A DNA stretch of 64,000 nt from Myxococcus dinghuensis (GCF_024198235.1 NZ_JAKCFB010000031.1:50305-114304), one strand, 5' to 3'. Shown: positions 34,362-42,849, numbered from the stretch's first letter. Program-made: numbers and translations. The notes: generated by a model not told the origin, from the sequence alone.

Positions 34362-36439
34362 TGCATGTGTTGATGAAGGTGTTGGAGAGGGCCCGGAGCT
34401 CGGCGGACATGGTGCTGGCGGTGGCGATGGCGGCCGTGCTGGGCGCGCTCATCATCCCGCTGCCCGCGTGGTTGCTGGACGCGGGGCTGGCCGTGAACCT
34501 GGCGGCCTCGGTGGCCCTGCTGGTGGCCGCGTTGCGCGCGAGGGACGCGCTCCAGGTGACGTCCTTCCCCACGCTGCTCTTGTTCACCACGCTGTTCCGG
34601 CTGTCGCTCAACGTGTCGTCGACGCGACTGGCGCTGGCGGAGGGGCATGCCGGAGAGGTCATCCAGGCGTTCGGTGAGTTCGTGGTCCGGGGGGACTACG
34701 TCGTGGGCGCGGTGGTGTTCGCCATCCTCACGCTCGTGCAGTTGCTGGTGGTGACGAAGGGCGCGGAGCGGGTCGCGGAGGTGTCCGCCCGGTTCACCTT
34801 GGACGCGATGCCGGGCAAGCAGATGTCCATCGACGCGGACCTGCGCGCGGGGGCCATCGACCAGGCGCAGGCTCGGCGGCGCCGGAGGGACCTGGAGCGC
34901 GAGTCCCAGATGTTCGGGGCGATGGATGGCGCGATGAAGTTCGTGAAGGGGGACGTCATCGCGGGCCTCGTCATCGTCGCCGTCAACCTGCTGGGCGGCT
35001 CGCTCATCGGCATGTTGCAGGGCGGGATGTCGCTGTCGGAGGCGGCGTCGACCTTCGCGCTCATCGCCATTGGTGATGGCCTGGTCTCGCAGGTGCCCTC
35101 CCTGTGCATCGCGGTGGCGGCCGGGTTGGTCGTCACGCGGGTGGCCGCGGAGAAGGAGGACGCGTCGCTGGGCGTGGAGATTGGCGCGCAGTTCTTCGGC
35201 GAGGCCCGGACGCTCTGGGTGGTCGCGGGGCTCTGTGGGGCCCTGGCCTTCATGCCGGGGATGCCACACCTGACGTTCCTCGTGCTCGCGGCGGGACTGG
35301 GCGGGCTGGGGCACGCGGTTGGCCGGAGCGGGCGCGTGGTGGCGGAGGCGAAGGCAGGGACGGAGAAGGCGGGGGTGCCCACCGGAGAGGGGAGGGAAGG
35401 GGCTCCTCCCGAGAGCGCCGCCATTCCCGTGGGCGTGTCACCGCTCACGCTGGACCTCGCTCCGGACCTGACGGTCCTGGCGCAGGAGGACGGAGGGGCG
35501 TTCGTCCACAAGACGTTGAACGCCGTCCGTGACGAGCTGTTCTTCGAACTGGGGGTCCGTGTGCCCGGCATCCGGGTGCGGACCCACGCCGCGTATCTGT
35601 CTCCGGGGGAGTACCGCATCCTGGTGGACGAGGTGCCGGCGGGAGGCGGTCAGCTCACTCCGGCGGCGCTCTATGCGCTGGCGCCTCCGGACGAGCTCGC
35701 CTTCCTCCAGGTGAAGGCCGAGCCCGCCGTGGAGCCGCTGACGGGCAGGAGCATCAGCCGCGTATCCGAGGCCGGCAGGGCCGCGTTGGAGCTGGCGCAG
35801 GTCCAGGTCCTGCGGGCCGGAGAGCTGCTCGCGGACCACCTCCGGGGCGTGCTGCGGCTGCGCGCGGCGGAGCTGCTGGGACTCCAGGACGTTCAGGGGT
35901 TGCTCGAGGGGCTGGAGGCCCGGAGCCCCGTCCTCGTGAAAGAGGCGCTCCAGAAGGTCCCACTCCCGCTGCTGACGGATGTGCTGCGGAAGCTCCTCCA
36001 GGAGGGCGTCAGCATCCGCGACATGCGGGCCATCCTGGAGGCGCTCGTCGCCCCCACGACCGAGGGCGACGCCGCCGCGCTCTCCGAGCGCTGCCGCCAG
36101 GCGCTGCGCCGCTATCTCAGCCACAAGTTCGCGCCGAGCGGACCGCTCTACGCATACCTCGTGGACCCGGAGGTGGAGGACGTGCTGCGGGGCTCGGGCC
36201 CCCGCGGGGCTTCACCGGACCCGGAGCGGGTGGCGGAGATCCTGGAGGGCGTCAAACAGGTGGCTTCGGGAGGCCGCGCGGTGCTGCTCACCTCTCCGGA
36301 CGTCCGGCGCTCGTTGCGCAAGCTGTGCGAGGGGGCGTTCCCGGACGTGGCCGTGCTCACCTATGGGGAGCTGGACGGGGGGCTGCAGGTCCGGCCCATC
36401 GGTCGGCTCTCTCCCGTGCCGCTGGGGCAGGGGGGCTGA
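34358..36439 (+). CDS. sctV: Type III secretion export gate protein SctV (FlhA family)
   Basis: 693 residues. About eight membrane segments fill the first 330, with the FHIPEP-type signature 'ARFTLDAMPGKQMSIDADLR' and 'GAMDGAMKFVKGDVIAGLVI'. A Pro/Glu-rich linker (~335-365) leads to the cytoplasmic domain with 'FFELGVRVPGIRVRTHAAYL', 'LQKVPLPLLTDVLRKLLQEG' and 'SHKFAPSGPLYAYLVDPEVE'. SctV makes the nonameric export ring that receives substrates. It is the last gene of the locus; 21 bases separate its stop from the convergent IHF-like gene. Confidence 0.96.
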   Translation: MMHVLMKVLERARSSADMVLAVAMAAVLGALIIPLPAWLLDAGLAVNLAASVALLVAALRARDALQVTSFPTLLLFTTLFRLSLNVSSTRLALAEGHAGEVIQAFGEFVVRGDYVVGAVVFAILTLVQLLVVTKGAERVAEVSARFTLDAMPGKQMSIDADLRAGAIDQAQARRRRRDLERESQMFGAMDGAMKFVKGDVIAGLVIVAVNLLGGSLIGMLQGGMSLSEAASTFALIAIGDGLVSQVPSLCIAVAAGLVVTRVAAEKEDASLGVEIGAQFFGEARTLWVVAGLCGALAFMPGMPHLTFLVLAAGLGGLGHAVGRSGRVVAEAKAGTEKAGVPTGEGREGAPPESAAIPVGVSPLTLDLAPDLTVLAQEDGGAFVHKTLNAVRDELFFELGVRVPGIRVRTHAAYLSPGEYRILVDEVPAGGGQLTPAALYALAPPDELAFLQVKAEPAVEPLTGRSISRVSEAGRAALELAQVQVLRAGELLADHLRGVLRLRAAELLGLQDVQGLLEGLEARSPVLVKEALQKVPLPLLTDVLRKLLQEGVSIRDMRAILEALVAPTTEGDAAALSERCRQALRRYLSHKFAPSGPLYAYLVDPEVEDVLRGSGPRGASPDPERVAEILEGVKQVASGGRAVLLTSPDVRRSLRKLCEGAFPDVAVLTYGELDGGLQVRPIGRLSPVPLGQGG

Positions 36440-36460
36440 CCGGACCGTCGATGATGCGGC

Positions 36461-36814
36461 TCAGAGACCGGTGCCGGTGCTGCCTGGGCCCTTGCTCTCC
36501 GGGGCTCCCGGCAGCTCGCTCTGGGCCTGCTGCGGGGCAGGGCGGTTGACGCGATCCCTCAGCTCCTTGCCGGTGCGGAAGAGCAGGCCCCGCTTGGGCT
36601 TCACCGGGATGACCTGTCCCGTCTTGGGGTTGCGGCCCTGGTAGCCCTGGTAGTTCTTGACGTGGAAGGCACCGAGTCCGCGGATCTCGATGTTCTCGCC
36701 GCGACAGAGGGCATCCTTCATCGACTCGAAAATCGTCTCGATGGTGGCCTCAGCCTGCTTCTGCGTCACGCCCCGCTTGGCCACGAGGATGTTGATCAGA
36801 TCGGACTTGAGCAT
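36461..36814 (-). CDS. IHF/HU family DNA-bending protein (IHF-beta-like)
   Basis: The ATG at 36814 has GGGAG seven bases upstream and starts 'MLKSDLINILVAKRGVTQKQ'. The 117-residue protein has the family arm 'GRNPKTGQVIPV' with the intercalating Pro, and 'NIEIRGLGAFHV' and 'GKELRDRVNR', closest in pattern to IHF beta chains. A ~23-residue Pro/Gly/Ser tail after the normal end (PAPQQAQSELPGAPE...) is unusual. Such proteins bend DNA in transcription and recombination. A sigma-70-like promoter lies about 70 bases upstream. Confidence 0.92.
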   Translation of the reverse strand: MLKSDLINILVAKRGVTQKQAEATIETIFESMKDALCRGENIEIRGLGAFHVKNYQGYQGRNPKTGQVIPVKPKRGLLFRTGKELRDRVNRPAPQQAQSELPGAPESKGPGSTGTGL

Positions 36815-36881
36815 CGGACGCTCCCGCAAACCCGGTGACCCCTTCGCAACAGGGCACTCTGGCCCGTGGTCGAATCCGGAA

Positions 36882-36909
36882 AACATAACAGAACGCATCG
36901 ACACTGCAA
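36882..36909 (-). promoter_or_regulatory. Candidate sigma-70 promoter of IHF-like gene
   Basis: On the minus strand TTGCAG (36909-36904) and TATGTT (36887-36882) are separated by 16 bases, each matching four of six consensus positions. The segment is clearly richer in A and T than its surroundings. Transcription would start near 36875, giving a leader of about 60 bases before the ATG at 36814. No other gene could use it. Confidence 0.45.
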
Positions 36910-36939
36910 GCAGGGTGGGCTCCCAACCACCTAGAAACT

Positions 36940-38328
36940 TTACGGATTTCCGCTGGCTGCCACCTTGGGGGCCTCCGAGGGAGGGAGCCCGGCCACCTCA
37001 GGGCGCAGCGCGACGACCAGGTCCGTCCAGCGGGTGCGGCGCAGACGCTCGATGCCGAGGCAGTCCGCTTCCTGGAAGAAGCGCTCGACCTGCTCGAAGC
37101 CGGAGGCCTTGGGCCCGTCCCACGTGTCCGCGCCACCGGTGATCATCACCCCGTGGACGGCGAGCGTGGTGTCCGCCAGGGTGAGGGACGCGGGGTCCCT
37201 GGCGGGCCGTAGCCCCCCTCTGCGCAGGCGCTCCAGGAGGCCAGCCGCCACCATCCGGTCGACGACCTCGTGGACGAGCGACTCGGGGACCCGGAGCCGG
37301 GTCGCCAGCTCGCGGGGCGTCGGGGCCTGCCCGCCATCGACCCAGGTCAGCGTCGTCTCCTGGGCGATGCGGGACGCCACCAACTCGTACGCTCGCGGGT
37401 GGGTGCCGAAGGCGAAGAGCGAATCCCGGAAGGCGGTGTGCTCCACCGCGTAGGAGAGGCGTGCTCCGAACAGCAGCAGCAGCCAACTGACGTAGACCCA
37501 GGCGAGGAACAGCGGCAGTGCGCTGAGTGACGCGTAGAGCAGGTTGTAGCGGAAGCTGCGCGCGGCGAACTCGGCGTAGAGGGACTTGGCCAGCATCCAC
37601 CCGAGCCCCCCGACGAGCCCGCCCGCGAGCGCCGAGCGCACGCGCACGTGTGCGTAGGGGGTCCAGTAGTACAGCATCGTCAGCCCCACCACGGCGATGA
37701 GGGTGGTGCCGAGCGCGATGAAGGCGCCAGGGTAGGGCAGGTTCTGGAGCACGCCGCGCACGGCGCGTGTCCCCGTGAAGGACGCGGCCAGGAAGACGGG
37801 GCCCAGGAGCAACAGACCCGCGTAGATGAGCAGGCGGATGCCCCAGGGGCGCTGGCGCCGGATGCCCCACAGCTCGTTCACCTCTCCGTCGATGTGGCGC
37901 AACAGCGAGCCCGCGGACAGGAGGATGGCCAGGAAGCCCACGCTGCCGATGGCGACGGAGCTGCTCTGCTCCAGCAAGCGGTTGAGGATGGCGGCGGACT
38001 TCTCCTGGACGCCCGGTGCGAGCACCTCTCGGACGACCGCGCGCAGGCGCTCCTCGAAGCGCTCCTGGTGGAAGGCGTTCAGCAGGACCAGGCCGACGGT
38101 CAGCAACGGCACCAGCGAGAACATGCTGATGTAGGTCAGCGCCGCGGCGCGCAGCCGGAGGTTCTCGCCGCGGAAGCCCTGCATCACCGTCCGTGCGGCG
38201 AGCAGCGTGTCCGTCGCGAACCGACCGACGGGCGTGCCGTCGAGTGGCGCCCAGACCCGCAGCGCCCACGCCCATGCGCGCTCCCGGGTGGCCCGAAGCC
38301 ATGAAAGCGGAGACGGAGCCAACCTCAC
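36940..38328 (-). CDS. YihY/BrkB-family membrane protein with winged-helix tail
   Basis: The core from 'MQGFRGENLRLRAAALTYIS' to 'LLYASLSALPLFLAWVYVSW' has six membrane segments and matches the YihY/BrkB family. A cytoplasmic end follows with a helix-turn-helix-like part 'APTPRELATRLRVPESLVHE' and 'MVAAGLLERLRRGG'. The family was once called ribonuclease BN; its role is unclear. The start is uncertain: I took the GTG at 38328 (462 residues), but the frame is open to a GTG at 38505 and an ATG at 38577. None has a good ribosome-binding site. Confidence 0.8.
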   Translation of the reverse strand: MRLAPSPLSWLRATRERAWAWALRVWAPLDGTPVGRFATDTLLAARTVMQGFRGENLRLRAAALTYISMFSLVPLLTVGLVLLNAFHQERFEERLRAVVREVLAPGVQEKSAAILNRLLEQSSSVAIGSVGFLAILLSAGSLLRHIDGEVNELWGIRRQRPWGIRLLIYAGLLLLGPVFLAASFTGTRAVRGVLQNLPYPGAFIALGTTLIAVVGLTMLYYWTPYAHVRVRSALAGGLVGGLGWMLAKSLYAEFAARSFRYNLLYASLSALPLFLAWVYVSWLLLLFGARLSYAVEHTAFRDSLFAFGTHPRAYELVASRIAQETTLTWVDGGQAPTPRELATRLRVPESLVHEVVDRMVAAGLLERLRRGGLRPARDPASLTLADTTLAVHGVMITGGADTWDGPKASGFEQVERFFQEADCLGIERLRRTRWTDLVVALRPEVAGLPPSEAPKVAASGNP

Positions 38329-38650
38329 GCGCTCCCGTGCCCGCGGGCGGGTGCCCGGCGAGAATCGTGGGGACAGGGGCTCGGCGATGACGCCGGCGGG
38401 GTGGGAGGAGGGAGTGTCATCCGGGGTGTGGACGGTCAGGCTAGCCAAAGCAGGGCCAGGAGAGCCAGCCCACCCCAGAGCCTGGACGGCGACACTCACG
38501 GACACCCAACCACCGTGTTCAGTGCGTCGGGGTCGGGTCTCGCGCCGTGAGGGCATCCTCCGATGCGAGGCACGCATGCTGGCTCGGCGGATGACCGGCC
38601 GTGACTGTCGAGCCGTCGCGGTGCTCCTGGGCGGGGGCTGCGTCGCGACA

Positions 38651-38816
38651 ACGGGCTCGGCCCGGACGGCTCAAGGTTCCCTGATGGCGGTGCCAGGGAT
38701 GATGCACCGCCTCGGAGCGCGCTCGTTCCGCAGGTGGGCCGCGCCATGGCAACGGGCGCGGCCCCCCGGACAGCTCAACGTCCCCCGATGGCGGTGCCGG
38801 GGTGCACCGCCTCGGG
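38651..38816. repeat. Degenerate ~65-bp direct repeat, two copies
   Basis: Copy one (about 38651-38715) and copy two (about 38755-38816) share CGGGC-CGGCCC, CGGAC-GCTCAA-GT-CCC, GATGGCGGTGCC and TGCACCGCCTCGG in the same order and spacing, with a few bases gained or lost. They lie between the RNase E/G stop and the upstream part of the YihY gene, so they are probably non-coding. No inverted ends or open frame suggest a mobile element. The 250 bases from 38578 to 38823 contain no other feature I can support. Confidence 0.6.
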
Positions 38817-38823
38817 GTGAGGC

Positions 38824-41550
38824 TCAGGTCGCGTTGCCACCCGAGGAGTCCGAGCCATCGCCCGGGTTCGAGCCAGAGGTCGTCGAGGGAGGCGTCGCGC
38901 CGCCAGCGTTCTCTCCGCCTGCGGCAGGCGTGTTTCCTCCCTGCGCGCCCGCGTTTCCGCCGCGCTCGCCGCGCTCTCCACCACGGCGCTCACCGCGCTC
39001 GCCCCGGTCACCGCGCTCACCCCGGTCTCCACGCTCGCCCCGGTCTCCACGCTCGCCCCGGTCACCGCGCTCGCCGCGCTCGTTCCGCTCGCCACCACCG
39101 CGCTCGCCGCGCTCGTTCCGCTCGCCACCACCACGCTCGCCGCGCTCGTTCCGTTCGCCACCGCCGCGCTCGCTCCGCTCGCCACCGCCCCGTTCGCCGC
39201 GCTCACCACCGCGCTCGCCCCGAGGACGCTCTCCGCCGCGCTCGCCACCGCCCCGACGACCGTCTCGGCGGTCGTCACGGCGCTCGCCGCGGTCCCGCTC
39301 CCGGTTGTTGCCCCGGTCGCCACCGCTGCGCCGGCCCTGGTCCTGGCGCCCGTAGCCACCGCTGTCCGGCTTGCGCTGCTGCATGGCCAGCTCGCCATCG
39401 CCGGAGCCCGGGGACGACGCCACCTTGTGCTCGGGGCCCGTCGCGGAGCGACCGTAGATGTCGTACTGCTCGCGGTGGTAGTTCTGCTGCGCCTTGACCT
39501 GGATGGACTTGTTGTACCGGTCCATGAGGTGCCGCAACTCGGTGCGCTCCTCGCCCTGGAGCAGGCGCGCGACCTCCGCGTTGCAGTTGATGACCAGCGT
39601 CGAGTCCTTGTAGCCGGGCGCCTCGCGGCGGATCTCCCGGAAGATCTCATACGCCACCGTGGTGGCCGTCTTCACGAAGCCGTTGCCGTCGCAGTACGGG
39701 CAGTCCTCGTGCAGCACGCGCCCGATGGACTCGCGCACGCGCTTGCGCGTCATCTCCACGAGCCCCAGCTCGGAGATGCGCAGCACGTTCGTCTTCGCCT
39801 TGTCGCGCCCCAGCGCCTCCTGCAGCGCCTTGAAGACCTTGTCCCGGTTCTGCGCCTTCTCCATGTCGATGAAGTCGCAGATGATGATGCCGCCGATGTT
39901 GCGCAGCCGGAGCTGGTAGACGATCTCCTTGGCCGCCTCGACGTTGATCTTGGTGATGGTCTCCTCGAGGCTCTTCTTTCCGACGTAGCGCCCGGAGTTG
40001 ACGTCGATGGCCGTGAGGGCCTCGGCCTGGTCGATGATGAGGTAGCCGCCGCTCTTCAGCCACACCTTGCGCTGGGTGGCGCGCTGCAGCTCCTGCTCGA
40101 TGCCGTACGCGTCGAAGACGGTGTCGTCACCCTCGTGCAGCGCCACGCGGTCGCGCAGCGCCGGGTCCTGCGCGGTGACGAAGCCGAGGATGCGCTCGTA
40201 CTCCTCGCGGTCGTCGACGACGAGCTTCTCCACGTCGTGCGCGAACAGGTCGCGCGTCGCGCGCAGGATGAGGTCCAGGTCCGGGTGCAAGAGGCCCGGG
40301 CCGCCCCGCTTCTCGTTCTTGCGGACGACCTGGTTCCACACCTCGATGAGGAACCGGATGTCGCTCTCCAGCTTCTCCTGCGGCACGTTCTCCGCCACCG
40401 TGCGCACGATGAAGCCCGTGCCGGGCGGACGCAGCCGGTCCACGATTTCGCGCAGCCGCCGGCGCTCCTTCTCGTTGGAGATGCGGCGGCTGATGCCCAC
40501 GTGGTCCACCGTGGGCATGAACACGAGCTGACGGCCCGGGATGGAGATGTGCGAGGTGAGGCGCGCGCCCTTCGTGCCGATGGGGTCCTTGGAGATCTGG
40601 ACCACGACCTCCTGGCCCACCTTCAGCAGGTCTTCGATCTTGTCCGTCCGGCGCGGCTTGGCCTTCTCCTCGTCGCGCTTGTCGCGGCGCTTCTCCTCCT
40701 TGTGCCGCCCCTTGTCCTTCTCCCGGCCCTCGCGGGAGCGCGGCTCACGGGCCTCGCGCGCCTCGCGCGGCGTCCGGCGCTCGCCGGAGACCTCGGCCGG
40801 CTTGCCCGTCACCGCCGGAGCGGCCTCGCCCGTGGGGGAGGGGATGAGCTCACTCAGCGCCGAGGCCGCGTGCGGAGGCGGCTCCAGGGGCAGCATCGCC
40901 ACCGCGAGCGCCGCGGCGGCCGCCTCCTCGGTCAGCGCGGGCTCGGCAGCGCCCGCCTCCGTCTCCGCGGACACCGACGCCTCCACCACCGCGACGGCCA
41001 CGGGGGCCGCCTCCAGCGCGGGGGCCGTCTCGCCCTCCGGCGCGCTCGACGCCGGGGCCTCCCCGTTGGACTCGGGCACCACGTCGGACGGCGTCACCGA
41101 CGGCGCGTTGGCCGCCAGCTCCAGGAGCGTGTCCCGGGGCAGCGACTCCGTGCGGGCGGCGGCCTCCGCGGCCAGTTCCTCCGCCTCCACCTCCGCCTCC
41201 GCCGGGTGCCCGCCGTCGTGCGCGGCCAGCTCCGCCGCCTCGACCTCCGACTCCGAGGGGACGTCCGGAGCGTCCTCGTGCTCGCCCTCGGTCAGCTCGA
41301 ACTGCGCGCGCGCGAAGTCCGGGTCGTAGACCACGTCGCTGACGTAGAGGAACGCGGCCTTGTCCAGGCCGATGTCCACGAAGGCCGCCTGCATGCCCGG
41401 GAGCACCCGGACGACGCGACCCTTGTAGATGTTGCCGACGACGCCCTTGTCCTTCTTACGCTCGAGATAGAACTCCGCGATGTGCCCGTTCTCGACGAGC
41501 GCCACGCGCGTCTCGCGACCCGCGGCGTTGATGACCAGGATGCTGCTCAT
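38824..41550 (-). CDS. rng: Ribonuclease E/G with interrupted S1 domain and RGE-repeat tail
   Basis: The ATG at 41550 (908 residues) gives the standard start 'MSSILVINAAGRETRVALVE'. The S1 domain begins 'GNIYKGRVVRVLPGMQAAFV' but is interrupted after about residue 85 by ~210 residues rich in Ala, Glu, Pro and then Lys/Arg, and resumes at 'DLLKVGQEVVVQISKDPIGT'. The catalytic part is normal: 'LTAIDVNSGRYVGKKSLEET' holds the first catalytic Asp, 'IIICDFIDMEKAQNRDKVFK' the second, and 'HEDCPYCDGNGFVK' the zinc link. From about residue 725 the tail is Arg/Gly/Glu repeats. The enzyme cleaves single-stranded RNA in decay and rRNA processing. Confidence 0.92.
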   Translation of the reverse strand: MSSILVINAAGRETRVALVENGHIAEFYLERKKDKGVVGNIYKGRVVRVLPGMQAAFVDIGLDKAAFLYVSDVVYDPDFARAQFELTEGEHEDAPDVPSESEVEAAELAAHDGGHPAEAEVEAEELAAEAAARTESLPRDTLLELAANAPSVTPSDVVPESNGEAPASSAPEGETAPALEAAPVAVAVVEASVSAETEAGAAEPALTEEAAAAALAVAMLPLEPPPHAASALSELIPSPTGEAAPAVTGKPAEVSGERRTPREAREAREPRSREGREKDKGRHKEEKRRDKRDEEKAKPRRTDKIEDLLKVGQEVVVQISKDPIGTKGARLTSHISIPGRQLVFMPTVDHVGISRRISNEKERRRLREIVDRLRPPGTGFIVRTVAENVPQEKLESDIRFLIEVWNQVVRKNEKRGGPGLLHPDLDLILRATRDLFAHDVEKLVVDDREEYERILGFVTAQDPALRDRVALHEGDDTVFDAYGIEQELQRATQRKVWLKSGGYLIIDQAEALTAIDVNSGRYVGKKSLEETITKINVEAAKEIVYQLRLRNIGGIIICDFIDMEKAQNRDKVFKALQEALGRDKAKTNVLRISELGLVEMTRKRVRESIGRVLHEDCPYCDGNGFVKTATTVAYEIFREIRREAPGYKDSTLVINCNAEVARLLQGEERTELRHLMDRYNKSIQVKAQQNYHREQYDIYGRSATGPEHKVASSPGSGDGELAMQQRKPDSGGYGRQDQGRRSGGDRGNNRERDRGERRDDRRDGRRGGGERGGERPRGERGGERGERGGGERSERGGGERNERGERGGGERNERGERGGGERNERGERGDRGERGDRGERGDRGERGDRGERGERRGGERGERGGNAGAQGGNTPAAGGENAGGATPPSTTSGSNPGDGSDSSGGNAT
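38994..39165 (-). repeat. Tandem coding repeats in RNase E/G tail (18 bp and 33 bp units)
   Basis: Reading the minus strand, an 18-bp unit coding GERGDR occurs about four times (roughly 38994-39067), and next to it a 33-bp unit coding GERGGGERNER occurs three times (roughly 39068-39165). Copies differ by single bases. Such tracts change copy number easily, so tail length should vary among strains. Confidence 0.75.
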
Positions 41551-42109
41551 GGACGAATCCTGCACGCGCGCGCGGTAGAGCGGACCTCACCGGACGGGAG
41601 GCGGCAAGACGCCGCGCCTCCGAGCACGCTGCGATGGGAGAGGCGGTCTCCGGCGGACCCTCGAACAGGATGGCCGGCCCGGACCCAGGTCCAGGTGCGG
41701 CGCGCATCGTGCTTTCGAGGGCCAAGGGGACCACCGCCTGCTCCTCCGAGTTCACTCGCTCCGCTTTGCCACCGGCACCCTGCCGGGCGGAGCCTTGTCT
41801 TCAAAAACGCGTTCGAGACCCTCCACCACGCGCGTGCCGCCCGCTCCTTCCATCCTCACCCGGTCGGTGCCCTTCAGTGGGTCACCTTGGGGGGGCGACT
41901 TGGAGCCCCGGCGCAGCCGGCGCGCCCGGAGGAAACCGGGAACGCAACCCGTCAAAAATTCACGACTGGGCGTGACCTTCGCCAACGCGGAGCGTCACAC
42001 AAGCGCCCAGAAACTCGGGGAGTTTTTCACGCCCCCGCCACACGTGTAAAGCCGAGAAACGGCATCCATCCACTGTCGGGCAGATGCCGGGGGAGCGACC
42101 TGGCTGGTC
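41551..42109. other. 559-bp intergenic region upstream of RNase E/G
   Basis: No convincing gene is present. A minus-strand open frame at 41752-41985 (77 codons) has acceptable codon use but no homology I recognise, and no ribosome-binding site. On the minus strand TTGACG occurs near 41960 in a locally AT-richer patch, without a clear -10 box. A small hairpin, AAACTC-GGG-GAGTTT followed by TT, lies at 42011-42027. If transcription starts near 41930, the RNase E/G message would have a leader of almost 400 bases. Confidence 0.5.
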
Positions 42110-42553
42110 CTACGCCTGGGCGGGGGCCTGCTTGCGGCCCTCGGGCTTGTCCAGCCGCCCCCGGGGCCGGCGCACCAGCCTGAGGCCGGTCCAGGTCTCG
42201 TCGATGAGGCAGATCTTGTTGTCGACCAGACCGATGTCGAGCGCCGCCTGGCGCACGAAGTCCTCGGAGAGGCTCGTCTTGATGCCCTCGCCCCCGGGCC
42301 AGCACACCCAGATGCCGCCGGTGAGCGCCATGGCGCGCGCCAGGGCGGGCAGCCGCTGCACCAGCTCCTGGGCGTCATGGGAGAAGAAGAGGATGACGTC
42401 CAGGCCGGTCTGCGCGGTGACGAGGAACTCCACGCCGTCCGGCAGGGGGTTGAGCTTCTGGACGAATCCGCGCGGCGGGTTGATGACGGACACCTTGGAC
42501 CCGGCCCGGATGCCCAGCATGGCTGGCAGCGAGGCCAGCGCGTAGGGCGTCAT
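42110..42553 (-). CDS. DUF3052 family protein
   Basis: The ATG at 42553 overlaps the stop of the acylphosphatase gene (ATGA) and gives 147 residues. 'LGIRAGSKVSVINPPRGFVQ', 'GLDVILFFSHDAQELVQRLP' and 'GGIWVCWPGG' are the features of DUF3052, followed by 'KTSLSEDFVRQAALDIGLVD' and 'TWTGLRLVRR'. The family is widespread in actinobacteria and myxobacteria and has no assigned activity. It is the third gene of a ligA-acyP-DUF3052 run. Confidence 0.85.
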   Translation of the reverse strand: MTPYALASLPAMLGIRAGSKVSVINPPRGFVQKLNPLPDGVEFLVTAQTGLDVILFFSHDAQELVQRLPALARAMALTGGIWVCWPGGEGIKTSLSEDFVRQAALDIGLVDNKICLIDETWTGLRLVRRPRGRLDKPEGRKQAPAQA

Positions 42554-42846
42554 GATGTGCGCTCCACGATGAAGTGACTGAACTCGCCAGTGGCCTCGCC
42601 GTCCGTGCGCTCGACGCCGTCGACACGCGCCTGGGCCGGACCGCGATGACACCAGCCGACGAACTGCTCCAGCTTCTCCGCTTCCCCCTCCACCACCGCC
42701 TCCACCGAACCGTCCGGACGATTGCGCACCCAGCCGGTGAGACCCAGCCGGGAGGCCTCGACCCGGGCGCTCTCCCGGAAGAACACGCCCTGGACCTTGC
42801 CCTGGATGCGCAGCGCCGCCCGCCGCGCGCCGTTGTTGGAACCCAC
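42550..42846 (-). CDS. acyP: Acylphosphatase
   Basis: 98 residues with the complete family pattern: 'GKVQGVFFRESARVEASRLG' contains the phosphate-binding loop with Arg, and 'LTGWVRNRPDGSVEAVVEG' contains the catalytic Asn. The C-terminal 'GPAQARVDGVERTD' is also usual. The enzyme hydrolyses acyl phosphates such as acetyl or carbamoyl phosphate. It starts three bases after the ligA stop and overlaps the DUF3052 start, so all three should share one transcript. Confidence 0.94.
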   Translation of the reverse strand: MGSNNGARRAALRIQGKVQGVFFRESARVEASRLGLTGWVRNRPDGSVEAVVEGEAEKLEQFVGWCHRGPAQARVDGVERTDGEATGEFSHFIVERTS

Positions 42847-42849
42847 GCT

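Noticed and set aside
34283..35314. 343-codon minus-strand frame inside sctV
   Set aside because: His/Arg/Gln-rich shadow of the well-supported sctV gene.
41752..41985. 77-codon minus-strand frame upstream of RNase E/G
   Set aside because: Codon use is tolerable but there is no ribosome-binding site, no recognised similarity, and it runs through a possible promoter patch; kept only as a note on the intergenic region.
39427..42183. 918-codon open frame on the plus strand opposite RNase E/G
   Set aside because: The opposite strand encodes an unmistakable RNase E/G; the plus-strand product is a low-complexity Leu/Arg/Val/Asp shadow.
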